The notes beneath the pieces were generated by a model. The model was given only the letters and a program-made list of their open reading frames with translations. It had not been told where the DNA came from and searched no databases. A stretch of DNA of 51,242 nt from an uncultured Alphaproteobacteria bacterium. GTDB lineage: Bacteria; Pseudomonadota; Alphaproteobacteria; RF32; CAG-239. The position numbers and the translations under genes were made by a program. This document shows, piece by piece, positions 1 to 8,969 of the stretch. The stretch lies in the NCBI GenBank assembly GCA_944392325.1, contig CALXWI010000005.1, positions 1 to 51,242 of the forward strand. Direction: 5' to 3'. Numbering within the stretch: position 1 is the first letter of the stretch; every line of letters begins with the position of its first letter.

Positions 1-19
1 TGTTAATAAAAAGAATTAA

Positions 20-106
20 CACAAAAAAAAGAGTCATGACTTTCATGACTCTTACACTCAAAAAAATAATGAGAGCTAACACCATCGCATCTACTCTCAT
101 CATTAT
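20..106 (-). terminator. Two tandem minus-strand terminators
   Basis: Reading the minus strand, an ATGAGAG/CTCTCAT hairpin (about 67-106) runs into a T-rich tract (complement of 60-66). About 15 bases further on, a 9-bp hairpin GAGTCATGA/TCATGACTC (about 32-52) is followed by eight Ts. Both would stop transcription coming leftward from the phosphatase gene at 224-700. A TATAAT-like stretch lies at the base of the first hairpin, so a very short transcript starting there cannot be excluded. Confidence 0.7.
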
Positions 107-133
107 ATCCGATTCTATAGCATAAATTAAATA

Positions 134-208
134 AAATGTCCCGTACTTTTTTGTCCCCTACCCCAACTTTTTTGTCCCGACAAAAATGTCCCGACATATT
201 TGTCTCCG
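134..208. repeat. Tandem TGTCCC palindromes of unknown role
   Basis: Five copies of a TTTGTCCC/AATGTCCC-like word lie within 75 bases just past the stop of the phosphatase gene. Two are symmetrical: TTTTTGTC-CC-GACAAAAA is an 8-bp inverted repeat, and ATGTC-CC-GACAT follows directly. The arrangement resembles a tandem operator or the repeated transposase-binding sites at one end of an insertion sequence. No regulator or transposase gene is in view. An 87-codon minus-strand frame reads through it but shows no protein-like features. Confidence 0.55.
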
Positions 209-223
209 TTTGGGGGATATGGT

Positions 224-700
224 TTACCCTAGTTGAGTGGTGAGTTGGGTTAAGAGGTTGCGGCAAGCGGTTTCCAGCATCGTAAAAACCTTATCAAAAC
301 CATTATGGTAATAAGGGTCGGGGACTTCTTGCCCAAACTCCGGCGCGTAGTTTAATATCAGCTCAATACGGGCGTGGTTGTAGCGGTCATCACCCAGCGG
401 ACGGCGGTATTCCATATCAACTATATTCATACCATCCATCGCTAAAATCAGGTCAAACTCGGCAAAGTCATCAGCGCGAAGCGGACGGGAGCGGAGCATA
501 GTGATATCAAGCCCATGGGCAAAGGCACAGGAGATGGCTCGGGAATCCGGGGCGTCTCCACTGTGATAGGCGCTGGTACCGGCAGAATCGACCATTATCT
601 TATCCTCTAAGCCTTGCTCTTGAATCAAGCGGCGCATTATACCCTCGGCGGTCGGAGAACGGCAGATGTTGCCGGTACACACAAACAAAAGTTTATACAT
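224..700 (-). CDS. Low-molecular-weight protein-tyrosine phosphatase
   Basis: This cytoplasmic phosphatase hydrolyses phosphotyrosine in proteins through a cysteinyl-phosphate intermediate. The family P-loop C-x5-R-S is complete near the N-terminus (CTGNICRS, Cys8 and Arg14). The general-acid Asp is present in VPDPYY near residue 128. At 158 residues it has the usual full length. It lies 13 bases downstream of the Lon-like gene on the same strand, so the two are probably cotranscribed, and tandem terminators follow. Relatives such as Wzb control tyrosine kinases of polysaccharide export, but no kinase or capsule genes are in the window, so the substrate is unknown. Confidence 0.93.
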   Translation of the reverse strand: MYKLLFVCTGNICRSPTAEGIMRRLIQEQGLEDKIMVDSAGTSAYHSGDAPDSRAISCAFAHGLDITMLRSRPLRADDFAEFDLILAMDGMNIVDMEYRRPLGDDRYNHARIELILNYAPEFGQEVPDPYYHNGFDKVFTMLETACRNLLTQLTTQLG

Positions 701-713
701 CAGCTAATTCCGC

Positions 714-3149
714 TTAGCCGGCTATGCAGCCGTGGGTTTCTTTGGCGTATTTGGCATAAAGACGGTAATATTCATCAAGCTTTTGTTTGACCTTATAATT
801 AACCGTGCCTTTGGGGAAGTTGCCTTTTTTATCGGCCTTGCCCGCCGGGATACCGGTCAAAATCTCAATACCATCATCAACCGTGTCTATTGCATAGATG
901 GTGAAGGTTCCCTCTTCTACGGCTTTGACGATATCTTCCCGCAGCATAAGGTTGCTGACGTTGGTGCGCGGAATGATTACACCCTGTGTGCCGGTCAGGC
1001 CATTGTGTTTGCAGACATCAAAAAAGCCTTCTATCTTTTCATTTACACCGCCAATCGGCTGGATTTCACCAAATTGGTTGATGGAACCGGTGACCGCAAT
1101 GCTCTGCTTTATCGGAAGCTCAGAAATGGCTGACAAGAGGCAATAATACTCGGTAGATGAGGCACTATCGCCGTCTACTCCGCCATAAGACTGCTCAAAC
1201 ACGATGGAGGCGCTCAAAGACAGCGGGCTGTATTTGGCAAAGCGGTTGGATAAAAGCGACTGCAAAATCAAAACGCCTTTGGTATGGATGGGGCCGGACA
1301 TCTCGACCTCGCGCTCGATGTTCAAGAACTCGCCGCGGCCGATACGAACCTGCGTGGTGATACGTGCCGGTTTACCAAACGAGGTGCGGGACAAGTTGTA
1401 AACCACCAAGCCGTTGATTTGACCTACGCGGGAGCCGGTAACATCCATCAAAATTGTGCCTTTATCAATTTGCTCTTGCATGGCTTGTTTGATGCGGTCA
1501 CTACGGTAGATTTGTGCTTCAATGGCTTGCTCGATATGGTTTTTACCGATTTGGTTGGCTTTGGATTTGCGCGCCCAGAAGTCTGCCTCTCTTAACAAAT
1601 CACCAATGGAGGCGATGTGGGCGGTGAGTTTTTCGGTGTCTTCGGCCAAGCGCGATGAATATTCAATAATCCTTGCTACGGCTTGTTTGTTGAGCGAGCG
1701 AATCTTCTTCTTTTTAGAAAGAGAACCGATGAGTTTGGCGTACTCAATTTCGTTTTCATCGGTACGATCCATTAAGATACCGAAGTCAGCCTCGACCTTG
1801 AAGTAATCGCGGAAGTCGGGGTCTCTTTCACTCAAGATTTCAAACAAGTCGGCATCACCGGTCAAGATTACTTTCAAATCAAGCGGAATCGGCTCGGGGT
1901 CGAGGGAAATGGTCGTAAAGCTGGTTTCATCACTCGGAGCCTCAATTTTGACGGTTTTGGAGGCTAAAGCGCGCTTAAGAGAATCCCAAGAAAAAGGCTG
2001 CAACAAAAGCTTGCGGGCATCCATCAGTAAAAAGCCGCCGTTGGCGTGGTGCAAAGCGCCGGCTTTAATCAAAGTAAAGTCGGTCAGCAAGGCGCCGTAT
2101 TGCTGGATGCGCTCAACCTTGCCGACAAGATTGCCTTGGGTCGGGTGGTCAAGCAAGACTATCGGTGCGCCACTATCTTTTTCATGTTTGACAATTACGT
2201 TGACTTTGAATTTGGCGAACTTGTCTTCCTCATTTTTGTTCATTTTAGCCAGCAAAGCGCTGAGGGCATCGCTGTTGTCATCACCGGAAGGCTGCTCTTG
2301 CTCGGGCAAAAAGTCATTGATGTTATTGATGATATGGTTTTGCATATTACGCAAAAACTCAATGGCGGCTTTTTGGCCTTTGTATTTTTTGCGGAGCTCG
2401 TCAATTGGCTGTTTGACGGCGATTTTGATGTAGCGCTCTTTAAGGCTGTTGATTTCCTGACGCTGTTTTTCTTCCCAATTGGGGAGGTCTTGGGCGACGC
2501 TCTCGATTTCCTCTTGCATGGCATTGAGGTCGGACATAAGCGCCTTTTTCTCCTCCTCGGGGAGTTGGTCAAAGGTGTCAGGGCTGACGACCTCACCATT
2601 CTTAGTCGGGGCAACAACAAGTCCGGCTTGCATATGCAACAGAGAAACACTCTTGCCTTTGGCCTTTTTTTGCAAGACACGAATATATTCTTCTTTTTTC
2701 TGGCGGTATTTTTCTTTGATGATGTTGAGGCCGGCTTGGTATTCCTCACTCTCTAAAATCGCCGGTATGTTAGCGGAAAAGTCCGCAATCAAATCATCTA
2801 CGTCTTTGGCAAAATCTACGGCTTCTCCGGCTGGAAAATTTATGGCTTTGGGTTTATAGGGCTCATCAAAATTATAAACATAAGCCCAATCATCCGGAGT
2901 GGGGCGCGTTTTAGCTTCTTTCTCTAGAATCCTTTTAACCAAGCTGGTCTTACCGGTACCCTCCGGCCCCAAGCAAAACAGGTTGTAGCCTTTGGACTTG
3001 ATGTTTATGCCGAGTTCTACGGCGCTGATGGCTCGGTCTTGCCCAAGTGCTGAGAGGCGCTCTTCCAACTCGGCCGTGGTGGTGAAGTCAAATTTGCGGT
3101 AGTCGCATTTTTTATAAAGTTCTTCCGGAGTTAATTTTGAGATAGCCAT
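714..3149 (-). CDS. Lon-family ATP-dependent protease (AAA_32/LonB-like)
   Basis: This is a predicted cytoplasmic AAA+ serine protease of the Lon superfamily, 811 residues. It is not classical LonA: the N-terminus goes straight into an AAA_32-type ATPase module with Walker A GPEGTGKTS at residues 61-69. A long charged, coiled-coil-like insertion follows. The C-terminal Lon proteolytic domain carries the catalytic Ser in GVDGDSASS and the catalytic Lys in GGVNEKIEGFF. The start is supported by an AGGAAA ribosome-binding site upstream. The phosphatase gene follows after 13 bases. Family members degrade damaged or regulatory proteins; the specific substrates cannot be read from the sequence. Confidence 0.9.
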   Translation of the reverse strand: MAISKLTPEELYKKCDYRKFDFTTTAELEERLSALGQDRAISAVELGINIKSKGYNLFCLGPEGTGKTSLVKRILEKEAKTRPTPDDWAYVYNFDEPYKPKAINFPAGEAVDFAKDVDDLIADFSANIPAILESEEYQAGLNIIKEKYRQKKEEYIRVLQKKAKGKSVSLLHMQAGLVVAPTKNGEVVSPDTFDQLPEEEKKALMSDLNAMQEEIESVAQDLPNWEEKQRQEINSLKERYIKIAVKQPIDELRKKYKGQKAAIEFLRNMQNHIINNINDFLPEQEQPSGDDNSDALSALLAKMNKNEEDKFAKFKVNVIVKHEKDSGAPIVLLDHPTQGNLVGKVERIQQYGALLTDFTLIKAGALHHANGGFLLMDARKLLLQPFSWDSLKRALASKTVKIEAPSDETSFTTISLDPEPIPLDLKVILTGDADLFEILSERDPDFRDYFKVEADFGILMDRTDENEIEYAKLIGSLSKKKKIRSLNKQAVARIIEYSSRLAEDTEKLTAHIASIGDLLREADFWARKSKANQIGKNHIEQAIEAQIYRSDRIKQAMQEQIDKGTILMDVTGSRVGQINGLVVYNLSRTSFGKPARITTQVRIGRGEFLNIEREVEMSGPIHTKGVLILQSLLSNRFAKYSPLSLSASIVFEQSYGGVDGDSASSTEYYCLLSAISELPIKQSIAVTGSINQFGEIQPIGGVNEKIEGFFDVCKHNGLTGTQGVIIPRTNVSNLMLREDIVKAVEEGTFTIYAIDTVDDGIEILTGIPAGKADKKGNFPKGTVNYKVKQKLDEYYRLYAKYAKETHGCIAG

Positions 3150-3222
3150 TTTTTATTGTTTCCTATATATTAAATTGGTGTTATCAATATAGGCGGATAA
3201 AGATAAATTTAGAGTAAATTTT

Positions 3223-4695
3223 ATGGGATATATTTGGTTTTTTTTGATAGCGGGGGGATGTCTGCTGTTGGTGGTGCAGGCTTTGAGCGTAATCAGGCGG
3301 CAGCATTTTTATCGGTTGTGGGACCGCAAAGTTACGCTTAAGCAGGAGAGAATCGTCGGTATTCCGTTGCGGTGCGCCGCGCTTGAACAACTAATTGTCC
3401 GCAAGCTGTGCCCGTATAAAAAATATCGTCGGTGGTTGGCTGCCGGTGATATGCGCCGCATTGCCCGTAGTTTGAAAAGTCTGAAGATGCCCATAGCGGC
3501 TAAGTTTGTTGAGGCTTTGGGGCTGTCCCTGCCCGACCCTGAGGAATGGCTAAAAATATATCAAGCTGAAAAATATGTGCCGGCGGCTTTGGTGGCAGCG
3601 GATTTGCTAATCAGAAACCGCAGGTTTGAAGATGCGGCAGAAGTGCTGCAGAGAATCGAGCCATTGTGCAAACAAGATTTACTCAAAGCTCAGCATAATT
3701 TGTTGATGGCGCAGATTTATTTGTATAACGCGGATATGCTGCCGGCGTCAAAGGCGGCGATTAAGGCGGCTAATCTATTTGGCAAAAAAAGAGCCTTGAA
3801 TGATGAGGCTTATGCTTATTTGTTGGCGGGCATAATCTACCGTGCCGCGGCGGTGGAAGATGTGGCGCATATGATGTTGGAGCAGGCGCAAAAAATATTC
3901 AAAAGCACAAAAAATGCATCAGGTGAGGCTGATGCCTTAGCCAATTTGGGAATGCTTTGGGTGCAGAGAGAAAAATTTGAAGAAGCGGAAAAATGTTTTG
4001 CGCAAAGTATTGAGTTAAACCAAAAAATAAAGCGCGAAACCGCTGTCGCTTTAGTCTGGGCGCAAATATCTTTGGCCAATATATTGCAAAAAAAGTTTGC
4101 GGCGGCGCAAAATATGGCGCAAAAAGCCCTATCCTTGGCGCAAAAAAGCCAAGACCATGGCGGGCAGGCGCTGGCTTATCAGCTATTGGCTTATGCCGGA
4201 AGTGAAGAACACCGCTGGAAAGATGTCCGGCTTTGGGCGGAAGAAGCAGAAAAACTCTACGCTCAGGCTGGAAATATGCCGGCGTATTTGGAGTGTTTGT
4301 ATTTGCGGGCGCAGGCTTGTTTTGAAATGGCTGAGCTCAAAGCATCAGAGCAAATTTTGCGCCAATTAATTGAAACAGCGCAAAAGCAGCCATCGTGCTT
4401 TTATATCGGCAATGCGTATAATCTGTTGGGGTTGATTTTTTTGCAACAAAATGAGCTAGACAGAGCCAAAGCCGTGTTTTTGCAATCGGCAGCTATTGAG
4501 CAGAAAGATGAGCGATTTAGCGGAGCGGCTACCGATTATAACAACATCGGGATTATTGAATACAAAAACGGCAATAAAGAGCAAGCGCTAAAAACTTTTA
4601 AAACCGCATGGGAATATGCATCGGCTTTTGGCGATAATGCTCTGGCGGGAATGATTAAAAAGAGAATCGATGATTTAGAGGCGGAGCTCAAATAA
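3223..4695 (+). CDS. Membrane-anchored TPR-repeat protein
   Basis: A 490-residue protein of unknown specific function. The N-terminus has one hydrophobic segment (about residues 3-24, MGYIWFFLIAGGCLLL...) that should anchor it in the inner membrane. From roughly residue 100 to the end it is a run of helical repeats with the TPR pattern, for example A-x-A-x-x-N-x-G-x-x-W and YNNIGIIEYKNGNKEQALKT. Such arrays usually scaffold protein complexes. It starts 73 bases from the divergent Lon-like gene and may share a control region with it. Its last 21 bases overlap the 3' end of the opposing EEP-fold gene. Confidence 0.85.
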   Translation: MGYIWFFLIAGGCLLLVVQALSVIRRQHFYRLWDRKVTLKQERIVGIPLRCAALEQLIVRKLCPYKKYRRWLAAGDMRRIARSLKSLKMPIAAKFVEALGLSLPDPEEWLKIYQAEKYVPAALVAADLLIRNRRFEDAAEVLQRIEPLCKQDLLKAQHNLLMAQIYLYNADMLPASKAAIKAANLFGKKRALNDEAYAYLLAGIIYRAAAVEDVAHMMLEQAQKIFKSTKNASGEADALANLGMLWVQREKFEEAEKCFAQSIELNQKIKRETAVALVWAQISLANILQKKFAAAQNMAQKALSLAQKSQDHGGQALAYQLLAYAGSEEHRWKDVRLWAEEAEKLYAQAGNMPAYLECLYLRAQACFEMAELKASEQILRQLIETAQKQPSCFYIGNAYNLLGLIFLQQNELDRAKAVFLQSAAIEQKDERFSGAATDYNNIGIIEYKNGNKEQALKTFKTAWEYASAFGDNALAGMIKKRIDDLEAELK

Positions 4696-5586
4696 AATCG
4701 GGCAACCGCTGTTGTCTTCCTTGGGCAGAAAGTCAATGTTTTTGACACCGAGAGCTTTATAGCCCAAAAGGTTGAGGCCAGGTGATGACAAAGGATTAAA
4801 ATAAGCGGTACCATCGCTCAAAATAATACGATTTTTGACTTCTAAATCTGTCTTATCAAGAAACTTATAAAACCGCTCCGACCAGCTGGGGAGCCCAAAG
4901 TTGCCGACAATGACTACCGGAACATTTTGCTCCAAAACAAACTCGGCCAGATTATCATAGAGCATTTTTTCCTCAGCATCATTTTGCGAAGACGGAAAAT
5001 TGATGTTGAGTAAAAGAATCTCTTTACCATGCTTGGAGATGTTGCGATAAGAGGCTTCGACATTTGGGGTAAAGCGAACCTTGCCGCCTTTCTCTGAGGG
5101 AATGCTCGAAAAAATAAAGCTGTTATCGACCCTATCTTCAGTGTTTATCAGCTTATAGGTATAGTCATAAGTATAAGGCAGAGATTGTGCCGAATTTAAG
5201 GCTATAACCTCAACATTATGACGGCGGGCAACATCCAACGACTGAGCAATGTTATTGAGGTTGTTTTGATAAATAATACTCAGGGTATCATTCCCGCGGC
5301 CGCTGATGTTGAAAAAAAGGTTGGCATAAGGCCCGATGCGGAAAAAATTGAGAATGATAAGGCACATCATCAATGATGCATGCCAAAAATGCTTAACATA
5401 AATAGCATAAATGAACAACACCAGCATTAAAATATAATACTGAAAATAGTAGTCGATGAAATGGTGATAAAATCCCCCGCCAGAGCAAAACAATATGCAA
5501 ACCGTGAATAAAAACATCAAAACAACCGCCGCATTCAGAAAAATCGTGACGCGTCTTTGGTGTTTTTTTTGACTTAGATATCCCAT
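4675..5586 (-). CDS. Degenerate EEP-fold membrane protein
   Basis: A 303-residue protein with three predicted membrane helices in the first ~100 residues, then a C-terminal domain resembling the endonuclease/exonuclease/phosphatase (EEP, YafD-like) fold. The catalytic signatures appear lost. The metal-binding Glu position usually seen as D-V-I-x-L-Q-E reads VIALNSAQS; the G-D-F-N motif reads VVIVGNFGLPS; the terminal S-D-H motif reads NSGCPI. It is therefore probably not a nuclease or phosphatase despite an open frame. Its end overlaps the convergent TPR gene by 21 bases, and it lies about 100 bases downstream of tsaB. EEP assignment is by pattern only. Confidence 0.7.
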   Translation of the reverse strand: MGYLSQKKHQRRVTIFLNAAVVLMFLFTVCILFCSGGGFYHHFIDYYFQYYILMLVLFIYAIYVKHFWHASLMMCLIILNFFRIGPYANLFFNISGRGNDTLSIIYQNNLNNIAQSLDVARRHNVEVIALNSAQSLPYTYDYTYKLINTEDRVDNSFIFSSIPSEKGGKVRFTPNVEASYRNISKHGKEILLLNINFPSSQNDAEEKMLYDNLAEFVLEQNVPVVIVGNFGLPSWSERFYKFLDKTDLEVKNRIILSDGTAYFNPLSSPGLNLLGYKALGVKNIDFLPKEDNSGCPILFELRL

Positions 5587-5688
5587 ATTGTATACTATTC
5601 AGCGGTTGAAAAGGTTGATTATGGAATACATAATATATGTTTTCGGCGGTTTTGCAATCAATAAATAAAATGTTTGCAAAACAGGGTA

Positions 5689-6345
5689 TTATTTTACGCA
5701 GACATCAGGCGCACGAAGGTATAACGGCTTAGGAAAATCAGGGCGTCCGGACAGAAAATGCTTGAGCCCGCACCAGCCCAGATATTCTATCGGCAAGTGT
5801 TTTTCCATCCGAATGGCGTGCAGGCTAAGCCCGCTTGGCGTAGATAAAAAGCGCTCAACCCCGTCGCCGATTAAGCTGACTTTTTTATCACGCAGTTCGG
5901 CAATGATATCTGCCCGTTGCGCGGCGGCCGGCTCGGTTAGCTTTTGTAAGGAAGAATCGAAAATTTGGTAGTAAAAGTCATCACGCTTGGTTTCAATAAT
6001 CACAACATTTAAGTCGGCTATCTCATCCATCGCCAGGCTTTTGACATAGGCCTCAAAGGCGGAGACTCCGGCAATGACCAATTTGTCGGAGGTGAGGCCA
6101 AATGTCCGCGCCGCAGAGATTGATGACCTTACTCCCGTAAAAGACCCAGGGCCGGTGCAAACCACTACCAGATTTAGGTCGCTGAAACTTATGCGCTCCT
6201 TGGCCAGAAGATTTTTTATTTCCGGCATAAGGACTTCAGCCTGACCAAAATCCATCTCTTGCTCAAATGTGCGCGAGATTTTGTCATCCTTCAACAAGGC
6301 TATGGAACAGCATGCTGCCGTTGTATCAAAAGCTAATGTATACAT
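5689..6345 (-). CDS. tsaB: tRNA threonylcarbamoyladenosine biosynthesis protein TsaB
   Basis: TsaB is the inactive ASKHA-fold partner of TsaD in the complex that installs t6A at position 37 of ANN-decoding tRNAs. The protein starts MYTLAFDTTAACCSIALL, the family's N-terminal strand, and carries the characteristic CTGPGSFTGVRSSISAARTF helix (about residues 63-82). At 218 residues it is a typical length. It is divergent from the PAS-domain gene at 6446; the 100-base gap should hold both promoters. tsaD and tsaE are not in the window. Confidence 0.93.
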   Translation of the reverse strand: MYTLAFDTTAACCSIALLKDDKISRTFEQEMDFGQAEVLMPEIKNLLAKERISFSDLNLVVVCTGPGSFTGVRSSISAARTFGLTSDKLVIAGVSAFEAYVKSLAMDEIADLNVVIIETKRDDFYYQIFDSSLQKLTEPAAAQRADIIAELRDKKVSLIGDGVERFLSTPSGLSLHAIRMEKHLPIEYLGWCGLKHFLSGRPDFPKPLYLRAPDVCVK

Positions 6346-6445
6346 TTTTTATTCACTACCTGATTTTTTTAAGTTTTACTATTTGCTTTTATATTATAAA
6401 ATCTCAAAATAAACAATAAGTTTTAATGTTGCGGCAGGAAGTATA

Positions 6446-8152
6446 ATGTCTCAAAATCTTTTAATCAATATGTTTTATGCGGCGCCGGAGTTGTGGTATG
6501 TTATCGGCGGGTGTTTTGTGCTACTGTTGGGGACGCTGTTTTATGTAACACTTTACTCTTTGAAATTAAAGCAAAAAAACTATTTTTTAAACCGTGACAG
6601 AGAGCGCTTTGCGGAGACTTTATATGCATCAAAAGATGGGTATTTTGCCTTTATTTATCCGGATACAAAAGTCAATGACCCCAGAAAAGGCATAAAAGAA
6701 TCGTGCTCAAGGCGGCTGGCCGTGTTGCTTAATTTGGCTGACGGAACCAAAAGCTCCTTTGATGACGTGATGAAGTGCTTTTATAAAGATGATGCCAAAA
6801 AGCTGCAGAAATACATTGATTTGCTCAAAGGCGACGGCGTGTCGTTTGAAGAGATTTTTAATACCAAAAACAACGGCAAAGTGCTGAAGTTGTCAGGTGC
6901 CAGAATTTCGGACGCTAACGGGAACGTGTATTGCGATATGGTGTGGTTCAGAGATGTGAGTTTAGAATCGACGCAAATTGATGAGCTGGAGGCCGAGCAA
7001 GGTAAAGTGGCAGAGCAGAATCGGATGCTGAAAGACATTATTGACAACCTGCCTTATCCGGCCTGGTTGCGCGACGACCAGCTGCATTTGCGCTTGGTGA
7101 ACAAGCGGTATTTGGACTTTGTGCCCCCAAACAGTAGCAAAGATGATGTTATTAATCAGGGAATCGAGATTAATTCATCGAACAATGAAAGCGTATCCAA
7201 AGAGATTTCTAAAACCGCACAGTCAACCATCCGCTCCAAACGCCAGAAAGTAACCTTGGTTAAAAATGGCGAGCGAAGAGCTTTTGAAGTGGCGATATCA
7301 CCTTTCCACGCGGAACAATCTTTGGATAAAATATATTCGGTTGGAGCAATGGTTGATGTTACCGAGCTTGATGAGCTTAAGCGCAATCTTAAACAGCACC
7401 AAAATTCGCATTTGCGAATCCTCGGTGCTTTGGGGACGGCTTTTGCCGTATTTGATGCCAAGAAAAAACTCGCCTTTTATAATGAGGCGTTCTCCAAAAT
7501 ATGGAATTTAGATGCGGCTTGGCTCGAAAAGCAGCCGACTTATGCTTTGTTCCTTGATGAAATAAGAGAAAAGCGTTTGCTGCCGGAAGTGCCGGATTTT
7601 ACCCATTACAAAAACGAGGAGCAGAATGATTTTTCAAAAATCATTGACGCCAAAGAAGACTTGCTCCACTTGCCGGACGGGCGAACCTTGCGCCGCGTAC
7701 GCGCGCAATACCCGATGGGTGGTTTGTTGTTTGCATTTGAAGATATTACCGACCGCTTGGCGACAAGACGGGCATATAATGATTTGGTGTCCGTACAGAA
7801 AGAGATTTTGGATAATCTGCCTACCGGTGTAGCGATATTTGCTCCGAACGGGCGGCTCAAATTGTATAATAAAGAATTATCAGAGATTTGGAATGCACGC
7901 GAAATCTTTTTGCAAAATGAGCCTTCTATTCAGGAGTTATTAGAATCGTTTAAGCGCTTCTTTACCCATGTTAATGATTGGAATGAACTGAAAACGGATA
8001 TTTTAACCCATTTGACCAACTCTACGACCAAGTCTTTTGCTTTGGTAAGAAACGATGGCGAAGAAATTGAAATGGCATCGGCAGAGTTGACCGATGGTTC
8101 AATATTGGTTACATGCAAAAAAAACACCCCTGCAGAAGTTGACGCAAAATAA
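6446..8152 (+). CDS. Membrane PAS-domain protein without a kinase domain
   Basis: A 568-residue signalling protein. One membrane helix (about residues 14-36) is followed by four PAS-like segments. The last three begin LKDIIDNLPYPAWLRDD, ILGALGTAFAVFDAKKKL and KEILDNLPTGVAIFAPNG. This is the sensor half of alphaproteobacterial DivL-like or PAS histidine kinases, but the frame ends after the last PAS. There is no dimerisation/phosphoacceptor helix and no N-, G- or F-box of a HATPase, and no kinase-like sequence in the next gene. It is either a naturally kinase-less sensor acting by protein contact or a truncated kinase. A charged orphan gene follows after 51 bases. Confidence 0.8.
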   Translation: MSQNLLINMFYAAPELWYVIGGCFVLLLGTLFYVTLYSLKLKQKNYFLNRDRERFAETLYASKDGYFAFIYPDTKVNDPRKGIKESCSRRLAVLLNLADGTKSSFDDVMKCFYKDDAKKLQKYIDLLKGDGVSFEEIFNTKNNGKVLKLSGARISDANGNVYCDMVWFRDVSLESTQIDELEAEQGKVAEQNRMLKDIIDNLPYPAWLRDDQLHLRLVNKRYLDFVPPNSSKDDVINQGIEINSSNNESVSKEISKTAQSTIRSKRQKVTLVKNGERRAFEVAISPFHAEQSLDKIYSVGAMVDVTELDELKRNLKQHQNSHLRILGALGTAFAVFDAKKKLAFYNEAFSKIWNLDAAWLEKQPTYALFLDEIREKRLLPEVPDFTHYKNEEQNDFSKIIDAKEDLLHLPDGRTLRRVRAQYPMGGLLFAFEDITDRLATRRAYNDLVSVQKEILDNLPTGVAIFAPNGRLKLYNKELSEIWNAREIFLQNEPSIQELLESFKRFFTHVNDWNELKTDILTHLTNSTTKSFALVRNDGEEIEMASAELTDGSILVTCKKNTPAEVDAK

Positions 8153-8203
8153 CTTTTGTGGCATAATAAATCCATAGAGAAACCACACAAACAGGGGACT
8201 CTG

Positions 8204-8959
8204 ATGGATGATGAAGAGGAGATAAAGCAGGCTGCCGACCCTAATATTGAATGGAAAAACGCGGGAACAGGCAGTCGAGAAAGGCCGTCTTTGAAGAGCA
8301 ATGAATTAGAGGCGGCGTATGTGAGCTTGCGCCGTGAGAAAGGTAAGACTATTCGTTCGGCTCTGTTAGATGATGAAAGCTTGCAGAAAATCAAAGACGA
8401 ATCCGCCCGTGAAGAATATAAACCATCAGATAAACAAGAAGAAAAGAGCAACCGACGGCTGAAAGAGCAAAAGCTGCATATGGATTTGCAACAAAAAAAT
8501 GCCAAAGCAACGGCGATTATAACTGCTGATAAGCTGGCAAAAACGTCGGGCTTGAAAGGGGTAAACAAAACAACGGCCGCTAAAGCCGAGCTGGATACCG
8601 ACAATTTGCAAGATGTGTTTTTCAAGATGGTTAAACAAGATATTGTAAAACGACTGAAAATACGGCGGGGAATGGCGCGGCTTAGAAAGCAGAATGTGGC
8701 AAGGTTATTTTATGGGGTAAAAAGAATCCAAGCCGTCGGCGGGCAAAAGGCGCTACGCGGAATGCCGCTGCAATATGTGCAGAAAGCCGGACGCAAGACC
8801 TCCAGTGATAAAAGGATTGCACAGCTGATTTTGCTTAAAAGCGGACGGAAACAATTGAGACCTAAAAAGCGCTTGAAATACAAAAGCTCAAGGACGGCGC
8901 AAAGAGAGTTTAACCAAGTGATGATGAAAAAAACCGCACTCTCAGCTTTGGGGCAATAG
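8204..8959 (+). CDS. Highly charged hypothetical protein
   Basis: I do not recognise this 251-residue protein. The ATG at 8204 is preferred over an upstream TTG because AGGGGA lies about 6 bases before it. The N-terminal third is acidic and then mixed-charge (MDDEEEIKQ...); the C-terminal half is strongly basic with many Arg/Lys pairs. There is no signal peptide or membrane segment. Low complexity suggests much of it is disordered, and the basic tail could bind nucleic acid, which is inference. It lies 51 bases after the PAS gene on the same strand, probably in one operon. Confidence 0.65.
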   Translation: MDDEEEIKQAADPNIEWKNAGTGSRERPSLKSNELEAAYVSLRREKGKTIRSALLDDESLQKIKDESAREEYKPSDKQEEKSNRRLKEQKLHMDLQQKNAKATAIITADKLAKTSGLKGVNKTTAAKAELDTDNLQDVFFKMVKQDIVKRLKIRRGMARLRKQNVARLFYGVKRIQAVGGQKALRGMPLQYVQKAGRKTSSDKRIAQLILLKSGRKQLRPKKRLKYKSSRTAQREFNQVMMKKTALSALGQ

Positions 8960-8969
8960 CACAATCAAC

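Noticed and set aside
3..266. 87-codon minus-strand frame over the palindromes
   Set aside because: It runs through two terminator hairpins and repeated TGTCCC words, overlaps the phosphatase gene, and has no ribosome-binding site or recognisable domain.
2046..2756. 236-codon plus-strand frame inside the Lon-like gene
   Set aside because: It is an antisense shadow of a well-supported gene, with no start signal or family features.
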